Below, one piece after another: positions 1-8,696 of a stretch of DNA of 24,684 nt. Below the pieces are notes generated by a model. That model was not told where the DNA came from, searched no databases, and saw only the letters and a program-made list of their open reading frames with translations. Numbering within the stretch: position 1 is the stretch's first letter; each line of letters opens with the position of its first letter. Source of the stretch: Prevotella sp. (GTDB lineage: Bacteria > Bacteroidota > Bacteroidia > Bacteroidales > Bacteroidaceae). Made by a program: the position numbers and the translations under genes. The DNA lies in the NCBI GenBank assembly GCA_021204605.1, contig JAJPZD010000119.1, forward strand, positions 1-24,684, given 5' to 3'.

Positions 1-17
1 GGGTATTATTTATACGT

Positions 18-200
18 TCATTTCATTACAGCACGCATTAGTGAGTGCATTTCTTTTGGCGATAGTTCAGACAAATTCCAAAATGGAGGGTTGTCGGATT
101 CAAGCCTCTGACCTATTTTGCTGATTTTTTTCTGACCCTGCTGCATATCGGTTGAATTGTCATTTATCTTGTTATCAATCGTATTTTTTTCCAAATCCAT
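18..200 (-). CDS. small hypothetical protein, 60 aa
   Basis: I do not recognise this protein. It is acidic and polar with an Asn/Asp/Lys/Gln-rich N-terminal half, has no membrane segment or signal peptide, and ends in a short conserved-looking segment (NPPFWNLSELSPKEM) followed by a basic tail. An in-frame ATG further upstream (at 251) would add 17 residues, but a TAnnTTTG -7 box lies at 223-230 between the two starts. I therefore chose the downstream ATG, which leaves a leader of about 15-20 bases. It is divergent from the large restriction-modification gene. It could be a small accessory or regulatory protein of that system, but nothing in the sequence proves it. Confidence 0.5.
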   Translation of the reverse strand: MDLEKNTIDNKINDNSTDMQQGQKKISKIGQRLESDNPPFWNLSELSPKEMHSLMRAVMK

Positions 201-222
201 ATTTATTTGTTGTTTCTTTTTG

Positions 223-230
223 CAAAAATA
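223..230 (-). promoter_or_regulatory. -7 box of a leftward Bacteroidota-type promoter
   Basis: On the minus strand this reads TATTTTTG, matching the TAnnTTTG box of the Bacteroidota primary sigma factor. It lies 23 bases upstream of the ATG at 200. No clear TTTG -33 element was seen, so this is a moderate call. Confidence 0.45.
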
Positions 231-336
231 AGAAAAATTCACCAAAATCAATTTAATCTTTGATTTTTAATCGGATATTCAAAAAATTATTGTGGATTTT
301 TCAGTGAACTGAATCACAAAAATTGAACAAAAACAA

Positions 337-365
337 TTGGGTGTCATCAATCTCTTATTACTTTG
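337..365 (+). promoter_or_regulatory. probable promoter of the restriction-modification gene
   Basis: TTG at 337-339, an 18-base spacer and TTACTTTG at 358-365 resemble TTTG-N19-21-TAnnTTTG with one mismatch in the -7 box. The predicted transcription start falls a little after 370, about 40 bases before the ATG at 412. This argues against the longer open frame beginning at 337. Confidence 0.4.
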
Positions 366-411
366 CAATGTATATCGGCTATCATGTATTTCAAAAATAC
401 AAGAGAAGGCG

Positions 412-3400
412 ATGTATAACATTAACGATGTACTTAAAGAAATCCGTGCTAAATCCCTAACACAGAGGGAGAAGGGTTATGAATTTGAGAAGATAATGAA
501 AAGGTGGTTTATGACCGATCCACGCTATATTAATCTTGAGAAAGTGTGGCTATGGGAGGAGTTTCCCAGCAAGAATGATCTGGGCGGAACAGACCTTGGT
601 ATTGACTTGGTGGCAAAGACAGATATGGGCGATTATTGGGCGATACAATGCAAATGTTATGCGGAGGATACTAACATAGACAAAGATGCGGTAAACAGTT
701 TCTTGGCGAATGCGAGCAGGACATTTGTCGAGGATGAAACATTTGAGACCAAAGAGTTCAGCAATTTCGTCTGGGTATCCACAACACGCAGGAGATGGGG
801 TGCGAATGCGGAAAAGGCAATCCAAAATCTCAGTAAGCCATTCAACCGTATTAATCTGTTTGACTTGGAAGCCTCGCAGGTGGACTGGTATAAATTGGTG
901 CACGGTCATAAACAAGGCGAGGATGCCCGCTTGCAGAGAAAGACAATATTGCCCCATCAGAGTGAGGCTCTTAAAAAGGCAGAGGAGCATTATATAAAAA
1001 ATCACAATGAGCGTGGCAAGCTGATTATGGCTTGCGGAACAGGCAAGACATACACATCACTGAAAATCATGGAGAGTATCACGGAGAAAAACTCATTGGT
1101 GCTGTTCTTTGTTCCCAGTATCGCATTGCTAAGTCAGACGTTGAATGCATGGATGGCAGACAGGACAGAGGCAATCCGTGCAATCTGCGTATGTTCCGAT
1201 TCTAAGGTAACACGTCAGATTAAGAAAGAAGATGATGAGGAGGATGAGAGCATTGTGGACTTGGCATATCCGGCATCTACAAATGTAAAGAGCATAATAA
1301 GACAGATCAACAGGGCGAAAGATGATGGCATCCGCACCGTGATTATGTCAACCTACCAGAGTATAGATGTTGTCTCAAAGGCGATGAAAGAGGCGAAAGT
1401 AGAGGCTGACCTGTGTATATGCGATGAGGCGCACCGCACTACCGGTGTGAAGATATCGGGTAGGGATGAGTCGAGTTTCACAAAGGTGCATGACAACAAA
1501 AACATTCCTGCGAAGATGCGCCTTTACATGACCGCAACGCCACGGCTGTACCGTGAGTCGGTGAAAGTGAAGGCCAAGGAGAACGATGATGTGCTTTGCT
1601 CTATGGATGATGAGAAGATATACGGCAAGGAGTTTCACCGCCTGTCATTCAACGAAGCCGTGTCAATAGGGCGGTTGACTGACTACAAGGTGCTTGTATT
1701 GACGGTAAGCGAGGACGACATACCGAAGTCGATAGCGGAGAATATCAAGAAGAAATATACGGAGGCGCCGAAAGAGCAGAAACTTACGGAACTGAATTTT
1801 GATGATGCCACGAAACTGATTGGCTGTATCAACGGACTGTCGAAAAGGATAAGGGGAGACAAGGGAATTACGAAGGAGCAAGACCCGATGATAATGAGAC
1901 GTGCCGTCGCTTTCTGTCAGACTATCAATCCCACAGCGACAAATCCGTCTGCCTCGTCAACCCAGATGGCAAGGAATTTCAAGACTATCTGCGATGACTA
2001 CAAATCAAATTTAGGTGATGAGGCAAAGGATGTGGTGAATGTGGAGGCAAAGCACATTGACGGAACAATGGATGCCAATGAACGCAACGAACTGATCACG
2101 TGGCTTAAAGCGGAATCAGATGACAAAAACGAGTGCCGCATATTGTGTAATGTAAGATGTCTTTCTGAAGGCGTTGATGTGCCTGCCCTTGATGCAGTGT
2201 TGTTCCTGTCTCCACGAAACTCAGAAGTTGAGGTGGTGCAGTCGGTGGGTCGTGTGATGAGGAAATTCGAGGGAAAGAAATACGGTTATATCATAATTCC
2301 CGTAATCGTGCCGGATGGTGTGAAACCGGAGGATGTATTGAATCAGAATGACCGTTTCAAGGTGGTGTGGACTATCCTCAACGCTCTCCGCTCACATGAC
2401 GAGAATTTCAACGCCCATGTCAACCAGATTAACCTGAACAATAGCCGCCCGCCGAAATTAACAGTGGCCGGAGTGCCGCATGGTCAATATGCGATGGCTG
2501 CCAATGGGGATTATCCCGAAGATGATGATGCAGTTCATGTGCGTGAGAAAGAAATCGCAGAGCAGTTGGAACTGCGATTCGGCACTCTTCAGAATGGCAT
2601 TTATGCGAAGATTGTTGAGAAAGTGGGTGACAAACTGTATTGGGAGAATTGGGCAAAGGAGATTGGTGTCATTGCCAAGAAATATATCGAGCGTATCGGC
2701 AAGTTGGTGAATGAAAACAGTGAGGCGAGGAAGCATTTCGAGACATTTGTAAAAGGCCTGCAGGAGAACATTAATCCGTCAATCGACAATGAGCAGTCAA
2801 TTGAGATGTTGGCACAACATACTATTACTGGTCCTGTATTTGATGCCCTTTTCAAGGATTACAAGTTTGTCAACAACAATGCAGTAAGCCGTTCCATGCA
2901 AAACATGATGAATGTGCTTGAGAGCGAGGGCTTTGAAATGGATACCGAAGTGCTGAAAAAATTCTACACGTCAGTAAAAAACAATGTCGGAAATATAGAC
3001 AACCTTGAGGGCAAGCAGACTATCATAAAGAACCTTTACGAGAAATTCTTCAAGGGTGCGTTCCCTCTTACCGTTGAGAAACTTGGGATAGTCTATACTC
3101 CTGTGGAGTGTGTGGATTTCATTATCAGGTCAGTGGATGAACTGTTGAAAAGGGAGTTCAATACGTCGCTCACTAATGAGAATGTGCATATCCTTGACCC
3201 GTTCACTGGCACAGGTACTTTCATTACCCGGTTAATGCAACTTGGTGTGATAAAGGATGAGGATTTGGAGCGGAAATATCTTAACGAGATACATTGCAAT
3301 GAGATTGTGCTGCTTGCTTATTACATTGCCGACGTGAATATAGAAAGTGTTTATCACGAGAAAATGCACCCTGAAGAGTATTTGCCGTATAATGGAATTT

Positions 3401-5355
3401 GCCTGACAGATACATTCCAGCTTGGGGAAGATACTCATAACGAACTATTTACAGAATTCTTTCAGGATAACTCCGAAAGAGTAAAAAAACAAAAATCAAT
3501 ACCTGTTAGGGTAATAATGGGTAACCCACCATACTCAGTAGGGCAGAAATCAGCAAATGACAATGCACAAAATTTGTCATATCCACGCTTAGAAAATAGA
3601 ATTGCAAATACATATGCGCAACAAAGTAATGCATTGAATGGTAAGGCTTTATATGATACATATATTAAAGCTTTTCGTTGGGCAACTGACAGAATACCAA
3701 AAGATGAGGGTGGTATTGTGGCTTTTATAAGTAATGGAGCATGGATTGATGGAAATTCACATGATGGTATGCGTAGATGTATAGAGAAAGAATTTACATC
3801 TATCTATATTCTTAATCTTAGAGGAAATCAACGAACATCAGGGGAATTATCACGTAGAGAAGGCGGCAAAATATTTGGCAGTGGTTCACGTACGCCAATA
3901 TCAATTACTTTTCTTATAAAGAATCCAAATAAAGCAGGTAGTAAAGCAACGATATACTATTATGAAATAGAAGATTATCAAAGCCGTGAACAAAAATTGA
4001 AAAGAGTTAAGAATTTCAGTTCGATTTCTTTAGACAAAATAGAATGGCGTATCATTATTCCTAACGACAAAGCAGATTGGATTAATCAAAGAGATGGGAT
4101 ATTTGATAATCTAATTCCTATTTTTCCAACTAAGAAAAAAGCTGATGAAAAAAGTGTTTTCAACAATTCTTCTTTAGGTGTTATAACCAGCAGGGACTTA
4201 TGGAATTACAATTTCAGTAAAGTTTGTTTGTCAAACAATATTAATAGAACAATAGATTTTTATAATGAACAAAGAAACTTTTATCCGACTGCACTTAAAC
4301 AAAATTCCAATTTAACAGTTGAGAGTTATACGAAAGGTAATGAAGATAAAATCAGTTGGACTCGTTCTTTACGCCGTAAAGTAGTAAATAATGTAGAATT
4401 GTTTTTTGATAATACAAGTATATTTGAATCCACATTCCGCCCATATACAAAATCTTTCTTATATTATGGAAATGGATTGGTTGAATATCCTTGTCAATGG
4501 AAGAATATTATAGTCGAAAATACTGTAGAAAATAAAATTATTTGTGTAACTGCATCAGGCTCAAACAAACCTTTTTGCTGTATCATGACAGATAGAATGT
4601 CTGATTATCATTTAATTGGTGATACTCAATGTCTTCCCTTGTATTGGTACGAGGAGAATAAGAACAAACAGAAAACTTTGTTTGATTTTGGCTCGGATAA
4701 AAATTATGTCAGGCGTGATGGCATATCTAATTGGATTTTAAAGGAAGTCAGACAGCGATATAATGCGAAGAACATCACGAAAGAGCATATTTTCTATTAT
4801 GTGTATGGGCTGTTACATTCGCAAGACTATCGAAAGAGGTTTTCGGCGGATTTGAAAAAATCGTTGCCACGCATACAGATTGTTGAGAGCCTTGATGACT
4901 TTATGGACTTTTATAATTGCGGCAAGAAATTGGCAGCTTTACATCTTAATTATGAGGATGTCGAGCCATGCAAGGATGTTATTGTGTCAGGTCTTGACAA
5001 TGCACCCGAAGGAGATTGTGATGCGGCTTACGACTATTTCCGCATACCGGATAAGTTGCGGTTTAAGAGCAAGAATGACAAGTCGATAATAATCTACAAC
5101 GGTCATATCGTGTTGTCAAATATACCACAAAAAGCATACGAGTATATCGTGAATGGCAAGTCGGCTATTGAATGGATAGTCGAGCGTTATTGTGTGTCAG
5201 TTGACAAGAAATCGTTAATCAAGAACGATTGTAATGACTGGGCGAGGGTACACCATAAGCCCCGTTATGTCCTCGACCTGCTCCTTTCTGTCATCAACGT
5301 CTCAATCCAAACCGTTGATATAGTAAACACATTGCCGAAATTGAAATTTGATTGA
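412..5355 (+). CDS. single-polypeptide restriction-modification enzyme (Type ISP-like: nuclease, helicase, adenine methylase)
   Basis: This 1647-aa protein combines all activities of a translocating restriction-modification system. Residues about 20-100 form an Mrr-like PD-(D/E)xK nuclease (GTDLGID at 59-65, then QCK at 79-81). An SF2 helicase follows, with Walker A CGTGKT (208-213), DEAH (338-341) and a motif VI QSVGRVMRK. An N6-adenine methylase comes next, with SAM motif DPFTGTGTF (from 929) and catalytic NPPY (from 1038). The C-terminal about 500 residues would hold the target-recognition domain. Domain order and size fit the LlaGI/LlaBIII family, in which one chain methylates, translocates and cuts. 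I start at MYNIND because an earlier frame start at 337 lies inside the promoter. It stands alone with no separate S or M gene, and ends 13 bases from the convergent lipid kinase. Base composition falls sharply between about 3470 and 4640, suggesting exchange of the specificity region. Confidence 0.88.
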   Translation: MYNINDVLKEIRAKSLTQREKGYEFEKIMKRWFMTDPRYINLEKVWLWEEFPSKNDLGGTDLGIDLVAKTDMGDYWAIQCKCYAEDTNIDKDAVNSFLANASRTFVEDETFETKEFSNFVWVSTTRRRWGANAEKAIQNLSKPFNRINLFDLEASQVDWYKLVHGHKQGEDARLQRKTILPHQSEALKKAEEHYIKNHNERGKLIMACGTGKTYTSLKIMESITEKNSLVLFFVPSIALLSQTLNAWMADRTEAIRAICVCSDSKVTRQIKKEDDEEDESIVDLAYPASTNVKSIIRQINRAKDDGIRTVIMSTYQSIDVVSKAMKEAKVEADLCICDEAHRTTGVKISGRDESSFTKVHDNKNIPAKMRLYMTATPRLYRESVKVKAKENDDVLCSMDDEKIYGKEFHRLSFNEAVSIGRLTDYKVLVLTVSEDDIPKSIAENIKKKYTEAPKEQKLTELNFDDATKLIGCINGLSKRIRGDKGITKEQDPMIMRRAVAFCQTINPTATNPSASSTQMARNFKTICDDYKSNLGDEAKDVVNVEAKHIDGTMDANERNELITWLKAESDDKNECRILCNVRCLSEGVDVPALDAVLFLSPRNSEVEVVQSVGRVMRKFEGKKYGYIIIPVIVPDGVKPEDVLNQNDRFKVVWTILNALRSHDENFNAHVNQINLNNSRPPKLTVAGVPHGQYAMAANGDYPEDDDAVHVREKEIAEQLELRFGTLQNGIYAKIVEKVGDKLYWENWAKEIGVIAKKYIERIGKLVNENSEARKHFETFVKGLQENINPSIDNEQSIEMLAQHTITGPVFDALFKDYKFVNNNAVSRSMQNMMNVLESEGFEMDTEVLKKFYTSVKNNVGNIDNLEGKQTIIKNLYEKFFKGAFPLTVEKLGIVYTPVECVDFIIRSVDELLKREFNTSLTNENVHILDPFTGTGTFITRLMQLGVIKDEDLERKYLNEIHCNEIVLLAYYIADVNIESVYHEKMHPEEYLPYNGICLTDTFQLGEDTHNELFTEFFQDNSERVKKQKSIPVRVIMGNPPYSVGQKSANDNAQNLSYPRLENRIANTYAQQSNALNGKALYDTYIKAFRWATDRIPKDEGGIVAFISNGAWIDGNSHDGMRRCIEKEFTSIYILNLRGNQRTSGELSRREGGKIFGSGSRTPISITFLIKNPNKAGSKATIYYYEIEDYQSREQKLKRVKNFSSISLDKIEWRIIIPNDKADWINQRDGIFDNLIPIFPTKKKADEKSVFNNSSLGVITSRDLWNYNFSKVCLSNNINRTIDFYNEQRNFYPTALKQNSNLTVESYTKGNEDKISWTRSLRRKVVNNVELFFDNTSIFESTFRPYTKSFLYYGNGLVEYPCQWKNIIVENTVENKIICVTASGSNKPFCCIMTDRMSDYHLIGDTQCLPLYWYEENKNKQKTLFDFGSDKNYVRRDGISNWILKEVRQRYNAKNITKEHIFYYVYGLLHSQDYRKRFSADLKKSLPRIQIVESLDDFMDFYNCGKKLAALHLNYEDVEPCKDVIVSGLDNAPEGDCDAAYDYFRIPDKLRFKSKNDKSIIIYNGHIVLSNIPQKAYEYIVNGKSAIEWIVERYCVSVDKKSLIKNDCNDWARVHHKPRYVLDLLLSVINVSIQTVDIVNTLPKLKFD

Positions 5356-5368
5356 AAATATTCAGCAT

Positions 5369-6394
5369 TTATCCACCGAGATAATATCTTATTAAAGTCT
5401 GGATATGTTTGCTCTGTTTGGTGATGTCGGTGCGGACGTTGCTGATGTCGCCGAGTAGTTCACTGAAAGCGTTCTGGACAGCGTTGGGCTGTCGCCGTGC
5501 CTTGTCGGCATTGGGATTAACGACAATGTTGATACCCTTGTTGACGATAGAGATGTCAATATCCGCTCCAGTGGTTGTCGGGTCGCCGTCATAGTGGATC
5601 AGTCCGGGTTTTTCCCTGTGGATGTGGAGGCTCTTAGCCCTAAGAGTCTTGACTTTCGGGTTTTTGTCAAGAGTTTTGTTCAGCATGTCGAGACCTACCT
5701 GAGTGGCGTCGATAACGTCAAAGGGTTCAATGATAATCACGTCGAGCAGACCGTCGCTCATTGAGGCGTGAGGGGCGATATAAGCGTTGTTGCCATATTG
5801 TGAGGCATTGGCGCATGTAACGAGGAAAGCACGGTAACTATTCCTGTCGTTCTCACTTTCGATGTCGTATATTTCAGATTTATATTTGAAGCCCTCGCGG
5901 AAGATGTTCTCAAGGTAAGTCCTTACGCCACGCCTGCCGGCATCGGCGAATTTCTGACTTACTACAGCATCGAAGCCCATGCCGCAGGTGCAGAAAAAAG
6001 GAATGTTGTTGATAATGCCATAGTCAAGAGAATGTATTTCGTGTGCATTTATAATCTCGACAGCCTTATAAAGATCAAGAGGCAACATGAGATGGCGTGC
6101 CAGTCCGTTGCCGGAGCCGCAGGGCAGGATGCCTAAGGCGGTGCCCGACTGTGTGATGGCCCTTGCTACCTCGTTGACGGTGCCGTCTCCGCCTACTGCC
6201 ACCACGACATCCACATTATCCTTTTTCGCATTCTCTGCGATTTCCGTGGCATGGCCTCTATATCGTGTCTCCATAATGGAGAAGTCATAAAAATGCTTAT
6301 CAATGGTGTCATTGATAATCTGGTAGATTCCGGATTTCCTTATAGTACCCGAAATGGGATTCATTATAAAAACTATTCTTTTCTTGGATGCCAT
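5369..6394 (-). CDS. diacylglycerol/sphingosine-kinase-family lipid kinase
   Basis: The 341-aa cytosolic protein belongs to the DAGK catalytic-domain family (YegS/DgkB/sphingosine kinase type), which phosphorylates a lipid hydroxyl with ATP. The N-terminal nucleotide-binding lobe shows NPISGT (12-17), GGDGTVNEV (68-76) and PCGSGNGLAR (91-100), all diagnostic. The C-terminal half is the beta-rich lipid-binding lobe, including a DGLLDVIII segment. Length is typical. I chose MASKKR as start; a frame extension to 6424 adds 10 residues without a good reason to prefer it. The gene is divergent from serine palmitoyltransferase, with about 220 bases between starts. The family does not reveal the substrate: diacylglycerol recycling is the default, but a sphingoid base or ceramide is a reasonable alternative given the neighbour. 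Convergent with the restriction-modification gene. Confidence 0.85.
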   Translation of the reverse strand: MASKKRIVFIMNPISGTIRKSGIYQIINDTIDKHFYDFSIMETRYRGHATEIAENAKKDNVDVVVAVGGDGTVNEVARAITQSGTALGILPCGSGNGLARHLMLPLDLYKAVEIINAHEIHSLDYGIINNIPFFCTCGMGFDAVVSQKFADAGRRGVRTYLENIFREGFKYKSEIYDIESENDRNSYRAFLVTCANASQYGNNAYIAPHASMSDGLLDVIIIEPFDVIDATQVGLDMLNKTLDKNPKVKTLRAKSLHIHREKPGLIHYDGDPTTTGADIDISIVNKGINIVVNPNADKARRQPNAVQNAFSELLGDISNVRTDITKQSKHIQTLIRYYLGG

Positions 6395-6466
6395 TATCAG
6401 TAAATGTTTAGTGAGAAAGAGCACTCAAATATACGAAAGAGCCGGTGTTGATTAGCATATTTTGTG

Positions 6467-6474
6467 CAAATGTA
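6467..6474 (-). promoter_or_regulatory. -7 box upstream of the lipid kinase
   Basis: The minus strand reads TACATTTG, a TAnnTTTG match, 72 bases before the kinase ATG. No clear TTTG -33 element is visible, so the call rests on one box and its position. Confidence 0.4.
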
Positions 6475-6542
6475 ATGATTATTTAATAATTTTCTCCCTG
6501 AAAGCACTAAAATTTTAATTTTTAAAACACTTTTCTATTTTT

Positions 6543-6576
6543 TTTGTTACTCGTTCCGCAATTTTTTGTATATTTG
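6543..6576 (+). promoter_or_regulatory. promoter of serine palmitoyltransferase
   Basis: TTTG at 6543-6546 and TATATTTG at 6569-6576, separated by 22 bases, match the Bacteroidota primary-sigma consensus closely. Transcription should start near 6583, which excludes the ATG at 6566 and supports the start at 6614. Confidence 0.65.
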
Positions 6577-6613
6577 CAGCCTATTAATTAATATTGTAGT
6601 TCACTACACCTAT

Positions 6614-7801
6614 ATGGGATTATTACAAGAAAGATACAAAAAGTATCGTGAACCGCAGAAATATAAGGCCTTGGGTGTTTACCCATATTTCCGTGAGATA
6701 ACAGGCAAACAAGGTACAGAAGTTGAGATGGCGGGTCACAACGTGTTGATGTTCGGTTCAAACGCATATACTGGGCTTACTGGTGATCCTCGTATTGTGG
6801 AGGCGGCAAAGAAAGCTTTAGACAAGTACGGCAGTGGCTGTGCAGGGAGCAGGTTCTTGAATGGGACATTGGATCTTCATGTGCAGCTTGAGAAAGAGTT
6901 AGCGGAATTTGAGCACAAGCCGGATGCGATATCGTTTTCCACAGGTTTCACCGTAAATTCAGGCGTATTGTCAGTTATCTGTGGCAAGGATGATTATATT
7001 ATCTGCGATGACCGTGACCATGCGAGCATCGTTGACGGCCGTCGCAACTCGTTTGCCAAGGGTTTGAAATACAGGCACAACGACATGGAGGATTTGGAGA
7101 AGCAGCTTCAGAAGTGTAATCCGGAGGCGGTAAAGCTGATAGTTGTTGACGGAGTATTCTCTATGGAAGGCGATTTGGCGAACCTGCCTGAGATAATCCG
7201 TTTGAAGAAGAAATACAACGCCTCGGTGATGGTTGACGAGGCACACGGAATAGGCGTTTTCGGCAAAGAGGGCAGGGGAGTGTGCGACCATTTCGGTGTT
7301 ACCGATGATGTTGACCTTATAATGGGAACGTTCTCGAAAAGTCTTGCCAGTATAGGTGGATTTATTGCGGGAGACGAGGACACGATAAACTATTTGCGCC
7401 ATACCTGCCGTACCTATATATTCAGCGCGTCTAATACCCCGGCAGCAACTGCTGCTGCAATGGAGGCACTTCATATCATAAAGAGCGAGCCTGAGAGGAT
7501 GGAGCGCTTGTGGGAAGTTACGAGATATTCGTTGAAGAGATTCCGTGAGGAGCGATTTGAGATAGGCGAGACAGAGAGCCCTATTATCCCATTGTATGTG
7601 CGTGACGTTGACAAGACATTCCTTGTAACTAAATTGGCATTTGATACAGGAGTGTTCATCAATCCCGTAATACCGCCGGCATGTGCACCGCAGGACACAT
7701 TGGTAAGGTTCGCATTGATGGCAACGCATACCAAGGAGCAGGTGGAGCGTGGTGTACAGGCATTGAAGAAGATATTCATAGAGCAGAATATCATAAAATA
7801 G
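6614..7801 (+). CDS. spt: serine palmitoyltransferase
   Basis: This PLP enzyme condenses L-serine with an acyl-CoA to give 3-ketosphinganine, the first step of the sphingolipids that Bacteroidales make for their membranes. The 395-aa protein is a soluble alpha-oxoamine synthase. Visible features are the cofactor-stacking His in DDRDHASIVDG (His136), the PLP-binding Asp in VDEAHGIGVFG (Asp208) and the Schiff-base Lys in TFSKSLASIGG (Lys242). The N-terminus MGLLQERYKKY is like known Bacteroides enzymes and, with the promoter position, fixes the start at 6614. Related enzymes (glycine C-acetyltransferase, AONS/BioF) share the fold, but no biotin or threonine genes are near. The gene stands as a single unit, divergent from a lipid kinase that might act in the same lipid pathway. 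Confidence 0.88.
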   Translation: MGLLQERYKKYREPQKYKALGVYPYFREITGKQGTEVEMAGHNVLMFGSNAYTGLTGDPRIVEAAKKALDKYGSGCAGSRFLNGTLDLHVQLEKELAEFEHKPDAISFSTGFTVNSGVLSVICGKDDYIICDDRDHASIVDGRRNSFAKGLKYRHNDMEDLEKQLQKCNPEAVKLIVVDGVFSMEGDLANLPEIIRLKKKYNASVMVDEAHGIGVFGKEGRGVCDHFGVTDDVDLIMGTFSKSLASIGGFIAGDEDTINYLRHTCRTYIFSASNTPAATAAAMEALHIIKSEPERMERLWEVTRYSLKRFREERFEIGETESPIIPLYVRDVDKTFLVTKLAFDTGVFINPVIPPACAPQDTLVRFALMATHTKEQVERGVQALKKIFIEQNIIK

Positions 7802-7812
7802 TATGGACAAAA

Positions 7813-7844
7813 TTTGCAGGTTAGGCGTAAAATGTCTAATTTTG
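7813..7844 (+). promoter_or_regulatory. promoter of tRNA-Pro
   Basis: TTTG at 7813-7816, exactly 20 bases, then TAATTTTG at 7837-7844 is a textbook Bacteroidota primary-sigma promoter. The predicted start is about 20 bases before the mature tRNA. Confidence 0.65.
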
Positions 7845-7872
7845 CACACGCAAATCTGGAAAGGGTTTGCAA

Positions 7873-7946
7873 CGGGGTGTAGCGCAGCCCGGTAGCGCGC
7901 CTGGTTTGGGACCAGGTGGTCGCAGGTTCGAATCCTGTCGCCCCGA
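7873..7946 (+). tRNA. tRNA-Pro (anticodon TGG)
   Basis: A complete 74-base cloverleaf is visible. The acceptor arms CGGGGTG and CGCCCCG pair over 7 bp with one wobble, and the discriminator is A. The anticodon stem CCTGG/CCAGG encloses loop TTTGGGA, giving anticodon TGG, which reads proline CCA and related codons. The T arm contains GGTTCGAATCC. The 3' CCA is not encoded, so it would be added after transcription. It has its own promoter and terminator and belongs to the host part. It shows no sign of being an integration site. Confidence 0.95.
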
Positions 7947-7947
7947 C

Positions 7948-7982
7948 AAAAGGAATATATCGTTACAGATATATTCCTTTTT
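7948..7982 (+). terminator. intrinsic terminator after tRNA-Pro
   Basis: A 14-bp perfect inverted repeat (AAAAGGAATATATC at 7948-7961 and its complement at 7968-7981, loop GTTACA) ends in a run of T. It separates the tRNA from the convergent DUF4923 gene and may work for both. Confidence 0.8.
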
Positions 7983-7997
7983 GTTGTATATTTAATA

Positions 7998-8687
7998 TCA
8001 TTGTTTAGTTAGCTTGAAGCCCACTTGTAGCCCGTCCATGCTGCTAAGTAGAGAGGTTGCGCCTTCAAGCAGCGAATTGCCTGACAGAGAGCCGAGAAGG
8101 TTCACAAGCGACAGCAGTTTTGTGGCATCCATCACGATGATGAGGTTGTTTCCGTCAAGCTGGGTGGTTCCTACTATCTGTTTCAGCTTGCCATATTTCA
8201 AGTTTATATTCTCATCCTCCACTGTGTAGGTGCCGCTTAGGTTCTTGCCGCTTATAGTCTGCGTGAAATTGCCGTCCTCATCAAAAGTCATGGTTATCGT
8301 GCCCTCCTTGATACCGAGTTTCTCATATTGAGAAGCGAGTTCGTCCTCTACTGTGGCAGAAGCGATTTTCCCGCCTATATTTTTTAGAGTGTTCTCGCTT
8401 GAAAGCACTACGGCAGGCTCCTTGTAAACCCATGTTCCGATAATCTTGTCCTCGGTAGCGGCGTTGAGTGAGGAGAAGATACTTGTCAATGAGGAAATGA
8501 TGCCACTGCTGCCAGAGCTGCTACTACTGCTATCTGTGTCAGCATTTTCCGTGTCGGTACTCTCTGTGGTGCTCGTCTTAGAACTTGTTACTTTCTTGAG
8601 AATATTGCTAATGACTTGTGCATTCGCATTTGAGCCCAAGAGCAGCAATGCCAAGAGAATAGAACCTTTTATTAAAATTTTTTTCAT
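7998..8687 (-). CDS. secreted DUF4923-family protein
   Basis: The 229-aa protein starts with a clear signal peptide (MKKILIKGSILLALLLLGSNANA; cleavage likely after ANA-Q). A low-complexity Ser/Thr/Asp linker follows at about residues 36-65. The C-terminal domain (about 78-229) has a lipocalin-like pattern: GTWVYKEPAVV near its start, GTITMTFDEDGNF in the middle and a final GFKLTKQ strand. This matches what I know of the Bacteroidales DUF4923 family, whose function is unknown. It probably acts in the periplasm. It lies 9 bases downstream of the metallo-hydrolase gene on the same strand, so the two are likely one operon, which says nothing firm about a shared job. Confidence 0.75.
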   Translation of the reverse strand: MKKILIKGSILLALLLLGSNANAQVISNILKKVTSSKTSTTESTDTENADTDSSSSSSGSSGIISSLTSIFSSLNAATEDKIIGTWVYKEPAVVLSSENTLKNIGGKIASATVEDELASQYEKLGIKEGTITMTFDEDGNFTQTISGKNLSGTYTVEDENINLKYGKLKQIVGTTQLDGNNLIIVMDATKLLSLVNLLGSLSGNSLLEGATSLLSSMDGLQVGFKLTKQ

Positions 8688-8696
8688 ATTGATAAA

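Noticed and set aside
6971..7849. Long minus-strand open frame (292 codons) opposite serine palmitoyltransferase
   Set aside because: It is a shadow of the strongly supported enzyme gene, with Cys/His/Leu-rich composition and no motifs.
7873..7946. tRNA-Pro as the prophage attachment site
   Set aside because: Two clear host genes lie between the tRNA and the first phage gene, and no partial tRNA-Pro copy is seen near the boundary.
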